From contig NZ_AP019649.1 of NCBI RefSeq assembly GCF_009938165.1, positions 1,860,001 to 1,924,000 of the forward strand: a DNA stretch of 64,000 bases, given 5' to 3'. The DNA comes from Vibrio taketomensis. GTDB taxonomy: Bacteria > Pseudomonadota > Gammaproteobacteria > Enterobacterales > Vibrionaceae. Shown piece by piece: positions 39,648 through 48,823 of the stretch. Below the pieces are notes generated by a model, which saw only the letters and a program-made list of their open reading frames with translations, did no database searches and was not told where the DNA came from. Each line of letters begins with the position of its first letter. The first letter of the stretch is position 1. The position numbers and the translations under genes are program-made.

Positions 39648-40753
39648 TATTTCGCCCCGTTGCTACCATTGCCCATTGGGCGGATTTCCATACCTTCCTG
39701 TAGGCTAGACATACCTGCAGTGACAATCTGCTCACCTATTTTTAGGTTGCCTTTGATCACCACGCGGTCACGGCTTAACTCACCCACGTCTACAAAGCGC
39801 TTGCTAACTTTGTTATCAGGGCCAACAACCCAAACGTATTGTTTGCCTTGATTGTCTGGCACCACAGCAATAATTGGCACGGTGATCGTTGGATTTTTCA
39901 CTTGCTGTTGATCTTCAACTGGCAATACTTTTACTGTCATGCCCGGTAGAACGCGGTAGCCATTAACATCATCAAAACCCAGCACCACGGCGTAAGTTTG
40001 CGTCACTGGATCGGCTTGAGTCGCGTAAGTACGCAGTGTCAGGTCAAACAGGTGATTTGGAATGCCACTGATTTCTGCTTGCGCTTTATTTCCACCAACA
40101 GAAGAAAGCATCACGGTATCAGGTATGTAAATGACCACTTCAAGATCATCTAAATCATGCAAGGTAAACACCGGCGCATTCGCTTGAATTTGCACGTAGT
40201 TATCAACAAAACGGCGACCAATAATGCCATCAAAAGGTGCGGTAATTTCGGTGTAATCAAGCTGACGCTGCGCTTCATCACGGCGGTTTTTCGCTAAATT
40301 GTAACGCGTAGTAATTTCATCAAGTTGGCTGTTTGAGATCGCCTTACTCTTTTCATAAATCGCTTTGGCACGTTGATATTCAACTTCGGTGTTTTTCAGC
40401 TCAAGCTTGGCTGATGCCAGTGCTGTTTGAGCATCACGAGAGTCAAGGCGAGCAAGAACTTGCCCTGCTTTAACGCGATCGCCTTCATTGACCAATAACT
40501 CGGTGATAAGACCACCAACACGGAACGATAAGTCAGCTCGTTCTGCAGCGCGTACTACGCCATTAAAACTCAGGCTATCACCGCGTGCAGCAGAAACAAC
40601 TTCTGTTAGCGCAGGTTTTACAACTGGTGCCGCTACAACTTGTTGCTCCTCTTCGCCACAACCCACAAGGGTTAAGCTCGTAAGCGCTAGACCGACGGCC
40701 AAAGCTAAGGACGAAAACGTACCTTTTGTAGTTAATTTGTGTGCGTTTTTCAC
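39647..40753 (-). CDS. RND periplasmic adaptor (membrane fusion) lipoprotein
   Basis: A protein of about 368 residues. The signal peptide ends in lipobox LVGC, followed by the HlyD/AcrA layout: biotinyl-lipoyl half-motif (VRAAERADLSFRVGGLITELLVNEGDRVKAGQVLARLD), an alpha hairpin (about 95-160), the second lipoyl half (ITAPFDGIIGRRFVDNYVQ) and beta-barrel domains. It links the RND pump to an outer-membrane channel. The open frame reaches 40795, but I start at the GTG at 40753 because TTGGAG lies 6 bp before it. Transcribed with the permease; divergent from tetR. Confidence 0.9.
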   Translation of the reverse strand: MKNAHKLTTKGTFSSLALAVGLALTSLTLVGCGEEEQQVVAAPVVKPALTEVVSAARGDSLSFNGVVRAAERADLSFRVGGLITELLVNEGDRVKAGQVLARLDSRDAQTALASAKLELKNTEVEYQRAKAIYEKSKAISNSQLDEITTRYNLAKNRRDEAQRQLDYTEITAPFDGIIGRRFVDNYVQIQANAPVFTLHDLDDLEVVIYIPDTVMLSSVGGNKAQAEISGIPNHLFDLTLRTYATQADPVTQTYAVVLGFDDVNGYRVLPGMTVKVLPVEDQQQVKNPTITVPIIAVVPDNQGKQYVWVVGPDNKVSKRFVDVGELSRDRVVIKGNLKIGEQIVTAGMSSLQEGMEIRPMGNGSNGAK

Positions 40754-40826
40754 GGTGGTCTCCAATTGAGAAATTGAGTCACATAAAATAATCATTAAGA
40801 TAATTTTATTGTAACCCCAATCAAAA

Positions 40827-40844
40827 GTAAACTCTCGAGTTTAC
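40827..40844. promoter_or_regulatory. Palindromic operator between the RND operon and tetR
   Basis: GTAAACTC-TC-GAGTTTAC is a perfect 8-2-8 dyad in the 142-bp divergent spacer, extended by partly symmetric A/T bases. Size and position fit the operator of the adjacent TetR repressor. Confidence 0.65.
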
Positions 40845-40895
40845 CTTTGAGACAAGTATTGCTAAACTGTTCGAAGATTTAATAAGGAGTTACAC

Positions 40896-41495
40896 ATGAC
40901 ACGCTCGGAACAGAAGCGCCTAGCCATCATTCAGGCCGCTAAGCTAGAGTTTATCGAAAATGGTTTTTTGGCCGCCAATATGAACAACATTAGCGCTGCC
41001 GCTGAGGTGTCTAAACGTACTTTGTATCGCCACTTTGAAAGCAAAGAACTGCTGTTTGAAGCTGTACTAGAAGATATTCAAAAAAGTATCTCGCGTGACC
41101 AAAGTTACTCCTTTGACCCGAGTAAAAGCCTAGAGACTCAACTAAAAGCGATTACCTTTTATGAAATTGATGTGATGTATAAGATGTATGGCATCGCATT
41201 GTCACGCACCATCATTATGGAGTTTTTCCGCCAACCGGAGCTGGCTAAAACGGTCACACATAAGCTTTATAGAACGCGTGCCGTCAATGGATGGTTTGAA
41301 CAAGCTATCGCCGCGAAAATGCTTGACGCGCCATCAGCTGAAACCATTACTTCTGTATTTATGAGCGTGTTTCAAGGCTTGTTGTTTTGGCCCCAAGTAC
41401 TCGACCTACTCGCGATGCCTGAAGCGGAAGAACTGGAACAAAAAGTGGATTTGATCGTTGCAACGGTATTGCGCACATTTGCGGTAACTAAGTAA
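40896..41495 (+). CDS. TetR-family regulator
   Basis: A 199-residue protein. The N-terminal TetR helix-turn-helix is complete (AAKLEFIENGFLAANMNNIS, AAEVSKRTLYRHFESKELLF), and the C-terminal ligand domain is of the AefR-like/TetR_C type. It is divergent from the RND pump with a palindrome between, so it most likely represses that operon and responds to a pump substrate. AAGGAG lies before the ATG. Confidence 0.92.
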   Translation: MTRSEQKRLAIIQAAKLEFIENGFLAANMNNISAAAEVSKRTLYRHFESKELLFEAVLEDIQKSISRDQSYSFDPSKSLETQLKAITFYEIDVMYKMYGIALSRTIIMEFFRQPELAKTVTHKLYRTRAVNGWFEQAIAAKMLDAPSAETITSVFMSVFQGLLFWPQVLDLLAMPEAEELEQKVDLIVATVLRTFAVTK

Positions 41496-41519
41496 TCCCA
41501 CGGTCGTCTCTCGCCAAAT

Positions 41520-41550
41520 ATGGTCAGCCGAGGTTGTTTTAGCTGACCAT
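41520..41550. terminator. Hairpin between tetR and yqjG
   Basis: ATGGTCAGC and GCTGACCAT form a perfect 9-bp stem with a 13-base T-rich loop between two converging genes. There is no clear T tail, so it is a weak terminator candidate. Confidence 0.4.
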
Positions 41551-41581
41551 CTGCAACCACATAGCTCAAAATGTCAATTAG

Positions 41582-42526
41582 TTACAAGCCACCTCGTTGA
41601 TGAGGCTTTTCTAAGCCCAAATCAGGCCCTTTAGGCACAATTTGGGTTGGATTAATCTTTGTGTGGCTAAAGTAGTAGTGGCGCTTAATATGATAAAAGT
41701 CCACGGTCTGTTTAATCCCCGCCACTTGGTATAACTCTTTCAGATAACCATGCAAGTTAACGTAGTCTGCGATGCGTTTTTTATTGCATTTAAAATGCCC
41801 CACATACACCGCATCAAAACGCACTAAAGTGGTAAACAAACGCCAATCCGCCTCGGTCAAATGACCACCAACGAGATAACGATTTGTCTCAAGATGTTGA
41901 TCAATCTTATCTAATGCCGCAAATAAATTATCAAAAGCTTCATCATAGGCTTCTTGTGTGGTCGCAAAACCGCAGCGGTAGACGCCATTGTTGATATTGG
42001 GATAAATAAAGCCATTCCACTTATCAATTTCCGCCCGTAACGGCTCAGGATAGTAATCATCACTGTTACCTGTCAGTTGATTAAACTCGCTGTTAAACAT
42101 GCGAATAATCTCTGACGATTCATTACTCACGATGGTATTGGTGTGCTTATCCCAAAGCACCGGAACTGTCACTCGCCCTGTGTAATTCGACTTCGCTTGG
42201 GTATAGATTTGATGAAGATATTGATGGCCAAACAATGGTTCAGGCAAACCAAACTGCCATCCTTTTTCCAGCATATCAGGGCAAACGACCGTTACGTCAA
42301 TATGCGCCTCAAGACCTTTCAAAGCGCGAAAAATCAGGGTGCGGTGTGCCCATGGGCACGCCAGTGAAACATACAAATGATAGCGACCGCTCTCTGGCTG
42401 GAATTCTGCGTTAGGTTGGTTTTGAATCCACCCACGGAAACCCGCATCTTCACGCACAAACTTACCGCCATTCTGTTTAGTTTCATACCAAACATCGTGC
42501 CATACGCCTTCCACTAACTTACCCAT
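41582..42526 (-). CDS. yqjG: Glutathionyl-hydroquinone reductase (YqjG/ECM4 family)
   Basis: A 314-residue omega-like glutathione transferase of the Xi class. The catalytic Cys is in SLACPWAHRTLIF (about residue 53), followed by the thioredoxin-like part (GRVTVPVLWDKHTNTIVSNESSEIIRMFN) and the C-terminal helical domain (LVGGHLTEADWRLFTTLVRFDAVYVGHFKCN). The family reduces glutathionyl-hydroquinones. The gene is monocistronic, starts from ATG 42526 and is not obviously tied to its neighbours. Confidence 0.92.
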   Translation of the reverse strand: MGKLVEGVWHDVWYETKQNGGKFVREDAGFRGWIQNQPNAEFQPESGRYHLYVSLACPWAHRTLIFRALKGLEAHIDVTVVCPDMLEKGWQFGLPEPLFGHQYLHQIYTQAKSNYTGRVTVPVLWDKHTNTIVSNESSEIIRMFNSEFNQLTGNSDDYYPEPLRAEIDKWNGFIYPNINNGVYRCGFATTQEAYDEAFDNLFAALDKIDQHLETNRYLVGGHLTEADWRLFTTLVRFDAVYVGHFKCNKKRIADYVNLHGYLKELYQVAGIKQTVDFYHIKRHYYFSHTKINPTQIVPKGPDLGLEKPHQRGGL

Positions 42527-42643
42527 GCTTGACTCTCCAAAAATTGAATTGAGATCATTATAGGAAATGCACTCAGTGACATAAGTGCAATAAGTTGGGC
42601 AAGATGTTCAAATCTTTCTAACGACAGGTCAAAATCATCCAGA

Positions 42644-42677
42644 CAAAAAAAAGCGCGACCTACAAAGAAGTCGCGCC
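42644..42677 (-). terminator. Terminator after oppF
   Basis: On the minus strand GCGCGACTT... pairs as GCGCGAC/GTCGCGC with a 10-base loop and is followed by T8. It lies 28 bp beyond the oppF stop. Confidence 0.88.
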
Positions 42678-42704
42678 CTAGCCTGTCACCGGCTGAATAA
42701 CAAA

Positions 42705-43697
42705 TTAGACACTGACATGCAAACAAGACACTGCATGAACATCATTGCCTGTAATCGTTGGTTTTTGTTGTGCGCACTGGTCCGTTGCCTGTGGGCAACG
42801 AGTACGGAATACACAACCTGATGGCGGGTTAATTGGTGAAGGCAATTCACCATCCAGCATTTGAATCACTTTATTACGTTCAATGTTTGGATCAGGAATT
42901 GGCACTGCTGACATCAAAGCGCGAGTGTATGGGTGCTTAGGATCCGCAAATAGCGCATCTGCTTCCCCCAATTCAACCGCATTCCCTAAATACATCACCA
43001 ATACACGGTCTGAAATGTGTTTAACTACCGACAAATCGTGGGCAATGAATACCAGCGACAAACCTAACTCTTTTTGTAGTTCTTTTAGTAGGTTTACCAC
43101 CTGCGCTTGAATCGACACGTCCAAGGCAGATACCGGTTCATCACAGATGATCATCTTAGGTTTTAAGATCAAAGCACGCGCAATACCGATACGCTGACAC
43201 TGACCGCCAGAAAATTCGTGCGGGTAGCGGTTAATAACGTTCGGTAGCAGACCTACCTTCGCCATCATCTCTTTAACGCGCTCTTTCACTTCTTGCTTAG
43301 ACAACTCTGGATAGAAAGTCTCAAGCGGCTCGGCAATGATGTCACCTACGGTCATACGTGGGTTCAGTGATGCCAATGGGTCTTGGAAGATCATCTGAAT
43401 TTCTTTACGCGTTTCACGGCGCTGAACTTCTTTCATGCGCGTTAAGTCTTGGCCTAGCCAAACCACTTCACCGTCAGTGGCTTCAACCAAGCCAATCACC
43501 GCACGTGCAAAAGTGGATTTACCACAACCTGATTCCCCTACCACGCCCAGTGTTTCGCCTTCGTATAGGCGCACATTGACACCATCAACCGCTTTTAGCG
43601 TCGATGGTTTGGTCCAAGGCCATGCTGATTTGGCTGCGATGCTGAAGTGAACTTTGAGCTCTTTAACATCTAATAATAATTTCTTTTCCATGCTCAT
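42705..43697 (-). CDS. oppF: OppF, oligopeptide ABC transporter ATPase
   Basis: A protein of about 330 residues. Walker A is GESGCGKST, the ABC signature is FSGGQCQRIGIARAL, Walker B is MIICDEPVSALDVS, and the C-terminal oligopeptide-transporter domain has a Cys-rich motif (CVFRTRCPQATDQC). It energises peptide uptake together with OppD. A longer frame begins at GTG 43715, but the ATG at 43697 overlaps the oppD stop as ATGA, so coupling favours it. Confidence 0.95.
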   Translation of the reverse strand: MSMEKKLLLDVKELKVHFSIAAKSAWPWTKPSTLKAVDGVNVRLYEGETLGVVGESGCGKSTFARAVIGLVEATDGEVVWLGQDLTRMKEVQRRETRKEIQMIFQDPLASLNPRMTVGDIIAEPLETFYPELSKQEVKERVKEMMAKVGLLPNVINRYPHEFSGGQCQRIGIARALILKPKMIICDEPVSALDVSIQAQVVNLLKELQKELGLSLVFIAHDLSVVKHISDRVLVMYLGNAVELGEADALFADPKHPYTRALMSAVPIPDPNIERNKVIQMLDGELPSPINPPSGCVFRTRCPQATDQCAQQKPTITGNDVHAVSCLHVSV

Positions 43698-44665
43698 TTG
43701 CTCCACGCCTCCCACTCAGAAAAACACGCACGTTGACGACCATCACCAAATGGCAGCAGAATTGGTGCCTCTTGTTTACAGCGGCTAAATACGCGATGGC
43801 AACGCTCTTGATAAGGACATCCTGTTGGCAAACGCAACAAGTTTGGTGGGTTACCCGAAATGGTTGGTAGCACATCGCCTTCGGTGTCTAAACGTGGAAT
43901 TGCTTTGAGCAGACCTTCAGCGTATGGGTGAGTTGGGCGATAGAAAATATCATCAACCGTGCCGTATTCCATGGTACGACCGGCGTACATCACTAGCACT
44001 TTGTCACAAGAGCCGGCAACCACACCTAGGTCATGCGTAATCATGATGATTGCGGTATTAAACTCACTTTTTAGCTCGTTGAGTAGATCCATAATTTGCG
44101 CTTGAACCGTTACATCTAGCGCCGTGGTAGGCTCATCGGCAATCAACAGTTTTGGACGACAAAGCAACGCCATTGCAATCATGACGCGCTGACGCATACC
44201 GCCTGAAAATTCGTGAGGGTACATAGTAATACGCTTACGCGCTTCAGGAATTTTTACCGCTTCCAACATGCGCACTGACTCTTCAAACGCTTCCGCTTTG
44301 CCCATGCCTTTGTGCAGCATTAAAACTTCCATCAACTGATCGCTCACCTTCATATAAGGGTTGAGCGACGTCATTGGGTCTTGGAAAATCATTGCGATTT
44401 GCTCGGCGCGCACTTTATTGAGCTCTTTTTCTGGCAAATTGAGGATCTCTCTGCCTTCAAATTTCGCGCTGCCCGAAATCATACCGTTTTTCGCCAGTAG
44501 CCCCATGATGGCAAATACGGTTTGTGACTTACCTGAACCTGACTCACCCACAATACCTAAGGTTTCACCTTGGTTGAGTGAGAAGTTCAAATCGTTAACT
44601 GCAGTGACGATACCATCTTGAGTGGTGAATTCGACGCGCAGATCTTTTACATCTAATAAGCTCAT
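43694..44665 (-). CDS. oppD: OppD, oligopeptide ABC transporter ATPase
   Basis: A 323-residue ATPase with Walker A GESGSGKSQT, signature FSGGMRQRVMIAMALL, Walker B LLIADEPTTALDVT and a C-terminal OppD-type Cys motif (GCPYQERCHRVFSRC). It pairs with OppF at the inner face of the OppBC channel, 27 bp after oppC. Confidence 0.96.
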   Translation of the reverse strand: MSLLDVKDLRVEFTTQDGIVTAVNDLNFSLNQGETLGIVGESGSGKSQTVFAIMGLLAKNGMISGSAKFEGREILNLPEKELNKVRAEQIAMIFQDPMTSLNPYMKVSDQLMEVLMLHKGMGKAEAFEESVRMLEAVKIPEARKRITMYPHEFSGGMRQRVMIAMALLCRPKLLIADEPTTALDVTVQAQIMDLLNELKSEFNTAIIMITHDLGVVAGSCDKVLVMYAGRTMEYGTVDDIFYRPTHPYAEGLLKAIPRLDTEGDVLPTISGNPPNLLRLPTGCPYQERCHRVFSRCKQEAPILLPFGDGRQRACFSEWEAWSK

Positions 44666-44692
44666 AATACTTCCTTAATCTTATCGTTGTGA

Positions 44693-45595
44693 TTATCTGT
44701 CTTTCGGATCCAACGCATCGCGCAGACCGTCACCTACATAGTTAAAACAGAACAGTGTTACCACCATAAACAGGGCTGGGAAGGTAAGCTGCCAAATAGC
44801 CACTTCCATAGTTTGTGCACCTTCTTGCAGCAGTGCGCCCCAGCTCGTCATTGGCTCTTGAACACCAAGACCAAGGAATGAAAGGAACGATTCCGTCAGA
44901 ATCATGCTTGGGATCAGTAGCGTTGAGTACACAGCTACAATGCCCAAAACGTTTGGCACAATATGACGAGTAATGATCTTCCATTTACTCACGCCAGATA
45001 CGTGCGCAGCTTCGATGAACTCTTTGCTACGCAGACTCAGCGTTTGGCCGCGTACGATACGTGCCATATCCAACCAAGCAATTGCACCAATCGCGACGAA
45101 AATCAAAATGATATTGCGGCCAAAAAAGGTCACCAATACGATAACCAAAAACATAAATGGCACCGCGTAAAGGATCTCAAGAATACGCATCATTATGCGG
45201 TCAGTACGACCACCGATAAAGCCAGATGCTGCGCCATAAAGGGTACCAATCACCACCGCAACCAATGCACCCATCACGCCAACCATCAGCGAAATGCGGC
45301 CACCGATTAGCGTACGCACATATAAGTCACGGCCTAAACTGTCAGTACCAAAAAAGTGGTCCATATTCGGGCCAACATGCATCGCGCCCCAGTCCGTATC
45401 ATCAAATGCGTAAGGTGAAATCATCGGTAAGAAGATCACCGCTAACGTCATCAGCATAAGGATAAACAGACTGACCATTGCGGCTTTGTTGCGCATAAAA
45501 CGAATGCGTGCATCTTGCCATAAGCTGCGACCTTCAATTTCTAAGTTCTCAGAGAACTTCTCGATCGCTTCAAGGTTTTCTTTTTTCGTTAACAT
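44693..45595 (-). CDS. oppC: OppC, oligopeptide ABC transporter permease
   Basis: A protein of about 300 residues with an N-terminal cytosolic stretch (ENLEIEGRSLWQDARIRFMRNKAA), six membrane segments and the EAA loop (EAAHVSGVSKWKIITRHIVPNVLG) that contacts the ATPases. ATG 45601 and ATG 45595 are both in frame; the latter has better spacing from AAGGA. It lies between oppB and oppD. Confidence 0.95.
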   Translation of the reverse strand: MLTKKENLEAIEKFSENLEIEGRSLWQDARIRFMRNKAAMVSLFILMLMTLAVIFLPMISPYAFDDTDWGAMHVGPNMDHFFGTDSLGRDLYVRTLIGGRISLMVGVMGALVAVVIGTLYGAASGFIGGRTDRIMMRILEILYAVPFMFLVIVLVTFFGRNIILIFVAIGAIAWLDMARIVRGQTLSLRSKEFIEAAHVSGVSKWKIITRHIVPNVLGIVAVYSTLLIPSMILTESFLSFLGLGVQEPMTSWGALLQEGAQTMEVAIWQLTFPALFMVVTLFCFNYVGDGLRDALDPKDR

Positions 45596-45610
45596 AACCA
45601 TACGTCCTTG

Positions 45611-46531
45611 TTAGTAGCGAATCTTTGGATCGATCATTGCCAGCAGAATATCCACGATGGCATTGAAAAGAATAAAGAGGAAACCGATCAGAATCGTTAC
45701 CCCCATCACCAATGAGTAATCGCGGTTAAAGGCGGCGTTAACGAATAGTTTGCCGATACCCGGAAGACCAAAGATGGTCTCTACCACTACCGAGCCAGTG
45801 ATGATGCCAACAAACGCCGGGCCCATGTAAGAAACGACTGGCAACAAAGCAGGTTTTAGTGCGTGCTTAATGATGATGTAGCGATAGCTCAACCCTTTCG
45901 CACGAGCGGTACGGATAAAGTTACTGTTGAGTGTTTCAATCATCGAACCACGAGTGATACGCGCAAAGGTCGCCACATACAATAAAGACATGGCGATAAC
46001 CGGCAGAACTAAATACTCAAAACCGCCACCTTGCCAACCACCCGCAGGGAAAATATTCCAGTGCAGTGAGAACAAATAGATAAGCGCTGGCGCCAATACA
46101 AACGAAGGTAATACCACCCCTAGCATTGCCGTTGACATAATCGCATAGTCAATCCAGGAGTTTTGACGCAATGCGGCAATCGTACCAATGCTGACCCCTA
46201 AGATAACCGTAAAGATAAACGCCACAACGCCAACTTTTGCCGATACAGGCAAAGCAACAGAGATCAGTTCGTTTACTGAATAATCTAGGTATTTAAATGA
46301 AGGACCAAAATCACCTTGAATAACGTTGGTCAAGTAGGTGAAGTATTGTTCCATTACTGGCTTGTCCAAGCCGTATTTGGCTTCGATGTTCGCCATTACT
46401 TCAGGCGGCAAAGGGCGCTCGCTTGAGAATGGGTTACCGGGTGCGAAGCGCATGAGAAAGAAAGATACGGTGATCAAAACCAACATCGTTGGGATCGCCT
46501 CAAATATCCTTTTTGCGATGAATTTAAGCAT
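45611..46531 (-). CDS. oppB: OppB, oligopeptide ABC transporter permease
   Basis: A 306-residue permease, exactly the E. coli length, starting MLKFIAKRIFEAIPTMLVLI. It has six membrane segments and the EAA-type loop (FIRTARAKGLSYRYIIIKHALKPALLP) and ends AMIDPKIRY. The open frame extends 23 codons upstream to 46600 through the oppA-oppB hairpin; that part is not homologous and is excluded. Confidence 0.96.
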   Translation of the reverse strand: MLKFIAKRIFEAIPTMLVLITVSFFLMRFAPGNPFSSERPLPPEVMANIEAKYGLDKPVMEQYFTYLTNVIQGDFGPSFKYLDYSVNELISVALPVSAKVGVVAFIFTVILGVSIGTIAALRQNSWIDYAIMSTAMLGVVLPSFVLAPALIYLFSLHWNIFPAGGWQGGGFEYLVLPVIAMSLLYVATFARITRGSMIETLNSNFIRTARAKGLSYRYIIIKHALKPALLPVVSYMGPAFVGIITGSVVVETIFGLPGIGKLFVNAAFNRDYSLVMGVTILIGFLFILFNAIVDILLAMIDPKIRY

Positions 46532-46590
46532 AAACTCACTCTTCCAGTCAGTGACAGTTAATATTTTTGTATTGCAGATATGGCATGACC

Positions 46591-46614
46591 CTACACACAA
46601 TTGCTTGTGTGTAG
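46591..46614 (-). other. Hairpin between oppA and oppB
   Basis: CTACACACAA-TTGC-TTGTGTGTAG is a perfect 10-bp stem 35 bp after oppA with no T-run. Such intercistronic stems commonly protect the binding-protein message, giving more OppA than permease. Confidence 0.6.
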
Positions 46615-46649
46615 CGCCGCCATTTTTATAGTTTTAATCTATCGAGTGA

Positions 46650-48278
46650 TTATTCGATGATGTAGAGATCTTTCGAGTAGATCTTCTCTTCTGGGTTGTT
46701 AGCTGGGAAGCCGCCAACCTTTGGAGATAGAAGACGAGATTTCACGTACTGATAGATCGGAGCAATCGGCATGTCTTTCGCCATCAGTTTTTCAGCATCA
46801 CGGTAAAGACCTTGACGCTCTTCTTCTGAAGAAGCTGAAATTGCGTTAGCCATCAACTGATCGTACGCTGCGCTATCGTAGTGAATACCACCAGTGGTGT
46901 TGGTACTCTTCATTAGCGTTAGGAAAGAAGACGCTTCGTTGTAGTCGCCACACCAACCAGCACGAGCGACTTCAAAGTTACCTGAGTCTTTCGTTTCTAG
47001 GTAGCTCTTCCACTCTTGGTTTTCTAGTGTTACGTCTAGACCCAAAGTCTTCTTCCACATTGAACCCAATGCGATAGCAATTTTCTTGTGGTTTTCTGAA
47101 GTGTTGTAAAGTAGCGAGAATTTCAGTGGGTTATCTTTAGTGTAACCCGCTTCTTCTAGCAGACGTTTTGCTTCTGCATTACGCTCTTTTTGCGTCATTT
47201 GGCCGTATACAGGCATTTCTGGAGAGAAGCCCGCTGTAATTTCCGGAGTTAGGAAGTATGCCGGTTTTTGACCTTGACCAAGAATCGCGTTAGCGACGAT
47301 GTCGCGGTCAATGGTGTAAGAGATCGCTTGGCGAACACGTACATCGTCAAATGGCGCTTTTTTAGTGTTAAAGATGTAGTAGTAAGTACATAGGTTACCC
47401 ACTACAGACAGCGATTCAGGATGTTGCTTCTGTAGACGCTTAAAGTGCTCAAGCGGCAGTTCGTTAGTGAAGTCAATTTCACCAGACAAGAAGCGGTTCA
47501 TCTCAGTTACTTGGTTTTCGATCGGTAAGAACGTTACTTGGTTCAATACCGTGTGTTCGTTATCCCAGTATTGTTCATTACGCTTAAGTACCAAACGCTC
47601 GTTGACTACCCACTTGTCTACAGAGAACGCACCGTTACCAACAAAGTTTTCCGGCTTAGTCCATTGGTCGCCATACTTTTCTACCGTTGCTTTATGAACA
47701 GGTTTAGCGGTGGTGTGCGCCATCATCATCACAAAGTAAGGTACTGGTGATTCGAGTTCTACCACAAGTGTGCGGTCATCAACGGCTTTTACACCTAGTG
47801 TTGATTTATCTGCTTTTCCAGCGATGATCGGTGCTGCGTTCTTCATCTTGGTGTATTCCATGTACCAAGAGTAAGGTGATGCCGTGTTAGGATCGACTGC
47901 GCGTTGGAAGCTGTAAACAAAGTCATGCGCCGTTACCGGATCACCATTTGACCATTTAGCATCTTCGCGTAAGTGGAAAGTAAAAGTTTGGTTGTCTGTC
48001 GTTTCCCAAGTCTCTGCCACGCCAGGGATGATACGTCCGTTACCATCTTGGCCCACTAGACCTTCCATCAAATCATTGATTACGTGGCTTTCTGGTACAC
48101 CTTGTGATTTGTGAGGGTCAATCGTTGCAACTTCAGTACCGTTACCACGCACCAATTCTTGCACTTGAGCGAGTTTCGTACCTGCAGGAACGTCTGCAGC
48201 TAGAGAAAGAGGAGAAGTTGCTGCCATTGCTAGGCCTGCGCCTAGAAGCAGAGCTTGAGTGATTTTATTCTTATACAT
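46650..48278 (-). CDS. oppA: OppA, periplasmic oligopeptide-binding protein
   Basis: A protein of about 542 residues of the SBP_bac_5 family. The signal peptide MYKNKITQALLLGAGLAMAA...SLAA is followed by the conserved GTEVATIDPHKSQGVPESHVINDLMEGLV and later GAFSVDKWVVNERLVLKRNEQYWD. It binds peptides in the periplasm and delivers them to OppBC. The frame is open to 48311, but the ATG at 48278 has GGAG 8 bp upstream. It leads the opp operon from a long promoter region. Confidence 0.96.
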   Translation of the reverse strand: MYKNKITQALLLGAGLAMAATSPLSLAADVPAGTKLAQVQELVRGNGTEVATIDPHKSQGVPESHVINDLMEGLVGQDGNGRIIPGVAETWETTDNQTFTFHLREDAKWSNGDPVTAHDFVYSFQRAVDPNTASPYSWYMEYTKMKNAAPIIAGKADKSTLGVKAVDDRTLVVELESPVPYFVMMMAHTTAKPVHKATVEKYGDQWTKPENFVGNGAFSVDKWVVNERLVLKRNEQYWDNEHTVLNQVTFLPIENQVTEMNRFLSGEIDFTNELPLEHFKRLQKQHPESLSVVGNLCTYYYIFNTKKAPFDDVRVRQAISYTIDRDIVANAILGQGQKPAYFLTPEITAGFSPEMPVYGQMTQKERNAEAKRLLEEAGYTKDNPLKFSLLYNTSENHKKIAIALGSMWKKTLGLDVTLENQEWKSYLETKDSGNFEVARAGWCGDYNEASSFLTLMKSTNTTGGIHYDSAAYDQLMANAISASSEEERQGLYRDAEKLMAKDMPIAPIYQYVKSRLLSPKVGGFPANNPEEKIYSKDLYIIE

Positions 48279-48773
48279 GCGTAAAACTCCGAGTATTTTG
48301 TATGCATCCATGACGTCTCTGCATGTCTATTGAGAAAATAGTGTTTTAGAATAGTTTTTGCTCATTTTTGAAGCATTTTAATCTAAAAACACACAGAGAT
48401 TGCGGACACATTATCAACCCTCGAAGTAATTTGCTATAAAAATGATTTAAAAATTGAATAATTCTTCACTAATTGTCATTTAACAGAACAAATACCTAAA
48501 TAAATCTAAATGGTCGATATTTAGAGCGATTATCGATTAAAAGGACAGCTCTAAGCACCAACAAGCGCTGACAAACCACATGTATTTAGCACGCAATATC
48601 AATTTCAGAGATGTTTTCTTTACATTTATCTCACCAAACCAAGGTGAATCGACATTTTATATATTCACTTTTCTGCATAAAATACTAATCGCGACTAATT
48701 TGTCGAATTATCAACCAGATAAAATACGCTTTATTCAAATAAGCCCAATACAACATTTTATTTACATTTAGAT
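48279..48773. other. oppA promoter/leader region
   Basis: About 495 bp of AT-rich DNA upstream of oppA and downstream of the SDR gene. A 63-codon open frame at 48580-48771 has no ribosome-binding site or family likeness and is not called. No riboswitch or defined operator was recognised. Confidence 0.4.
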
Positions 48774-48774
48774 C

Positions 48775-48806
48775 AAAAAAGCCTCTATCAAGATAGAGGC
48801 TTTAGA
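48775..48806 (-). terminator. Terminator after the SDR gene
   Basis: On the minus strand AAGCCTCTAT-CTTG-ATAGAGGCTT is followed by T4-6, 18 bp after the stop. Confidence 0.85.
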
Positions 48807-48823
48807 CGTCGGACGAGTCCGTG

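Noticed and set aside
46532..46600. N-terminal extension of OppB
   Set aside because: It runs through the oppA-oppB hairpin; the ATG at 46531 gives exactly the family length.
48580..48771. 63-codon open frame upstream of oppA
   Set aside because: No ribosome-binding site, AT-driven composition and no family likeness.
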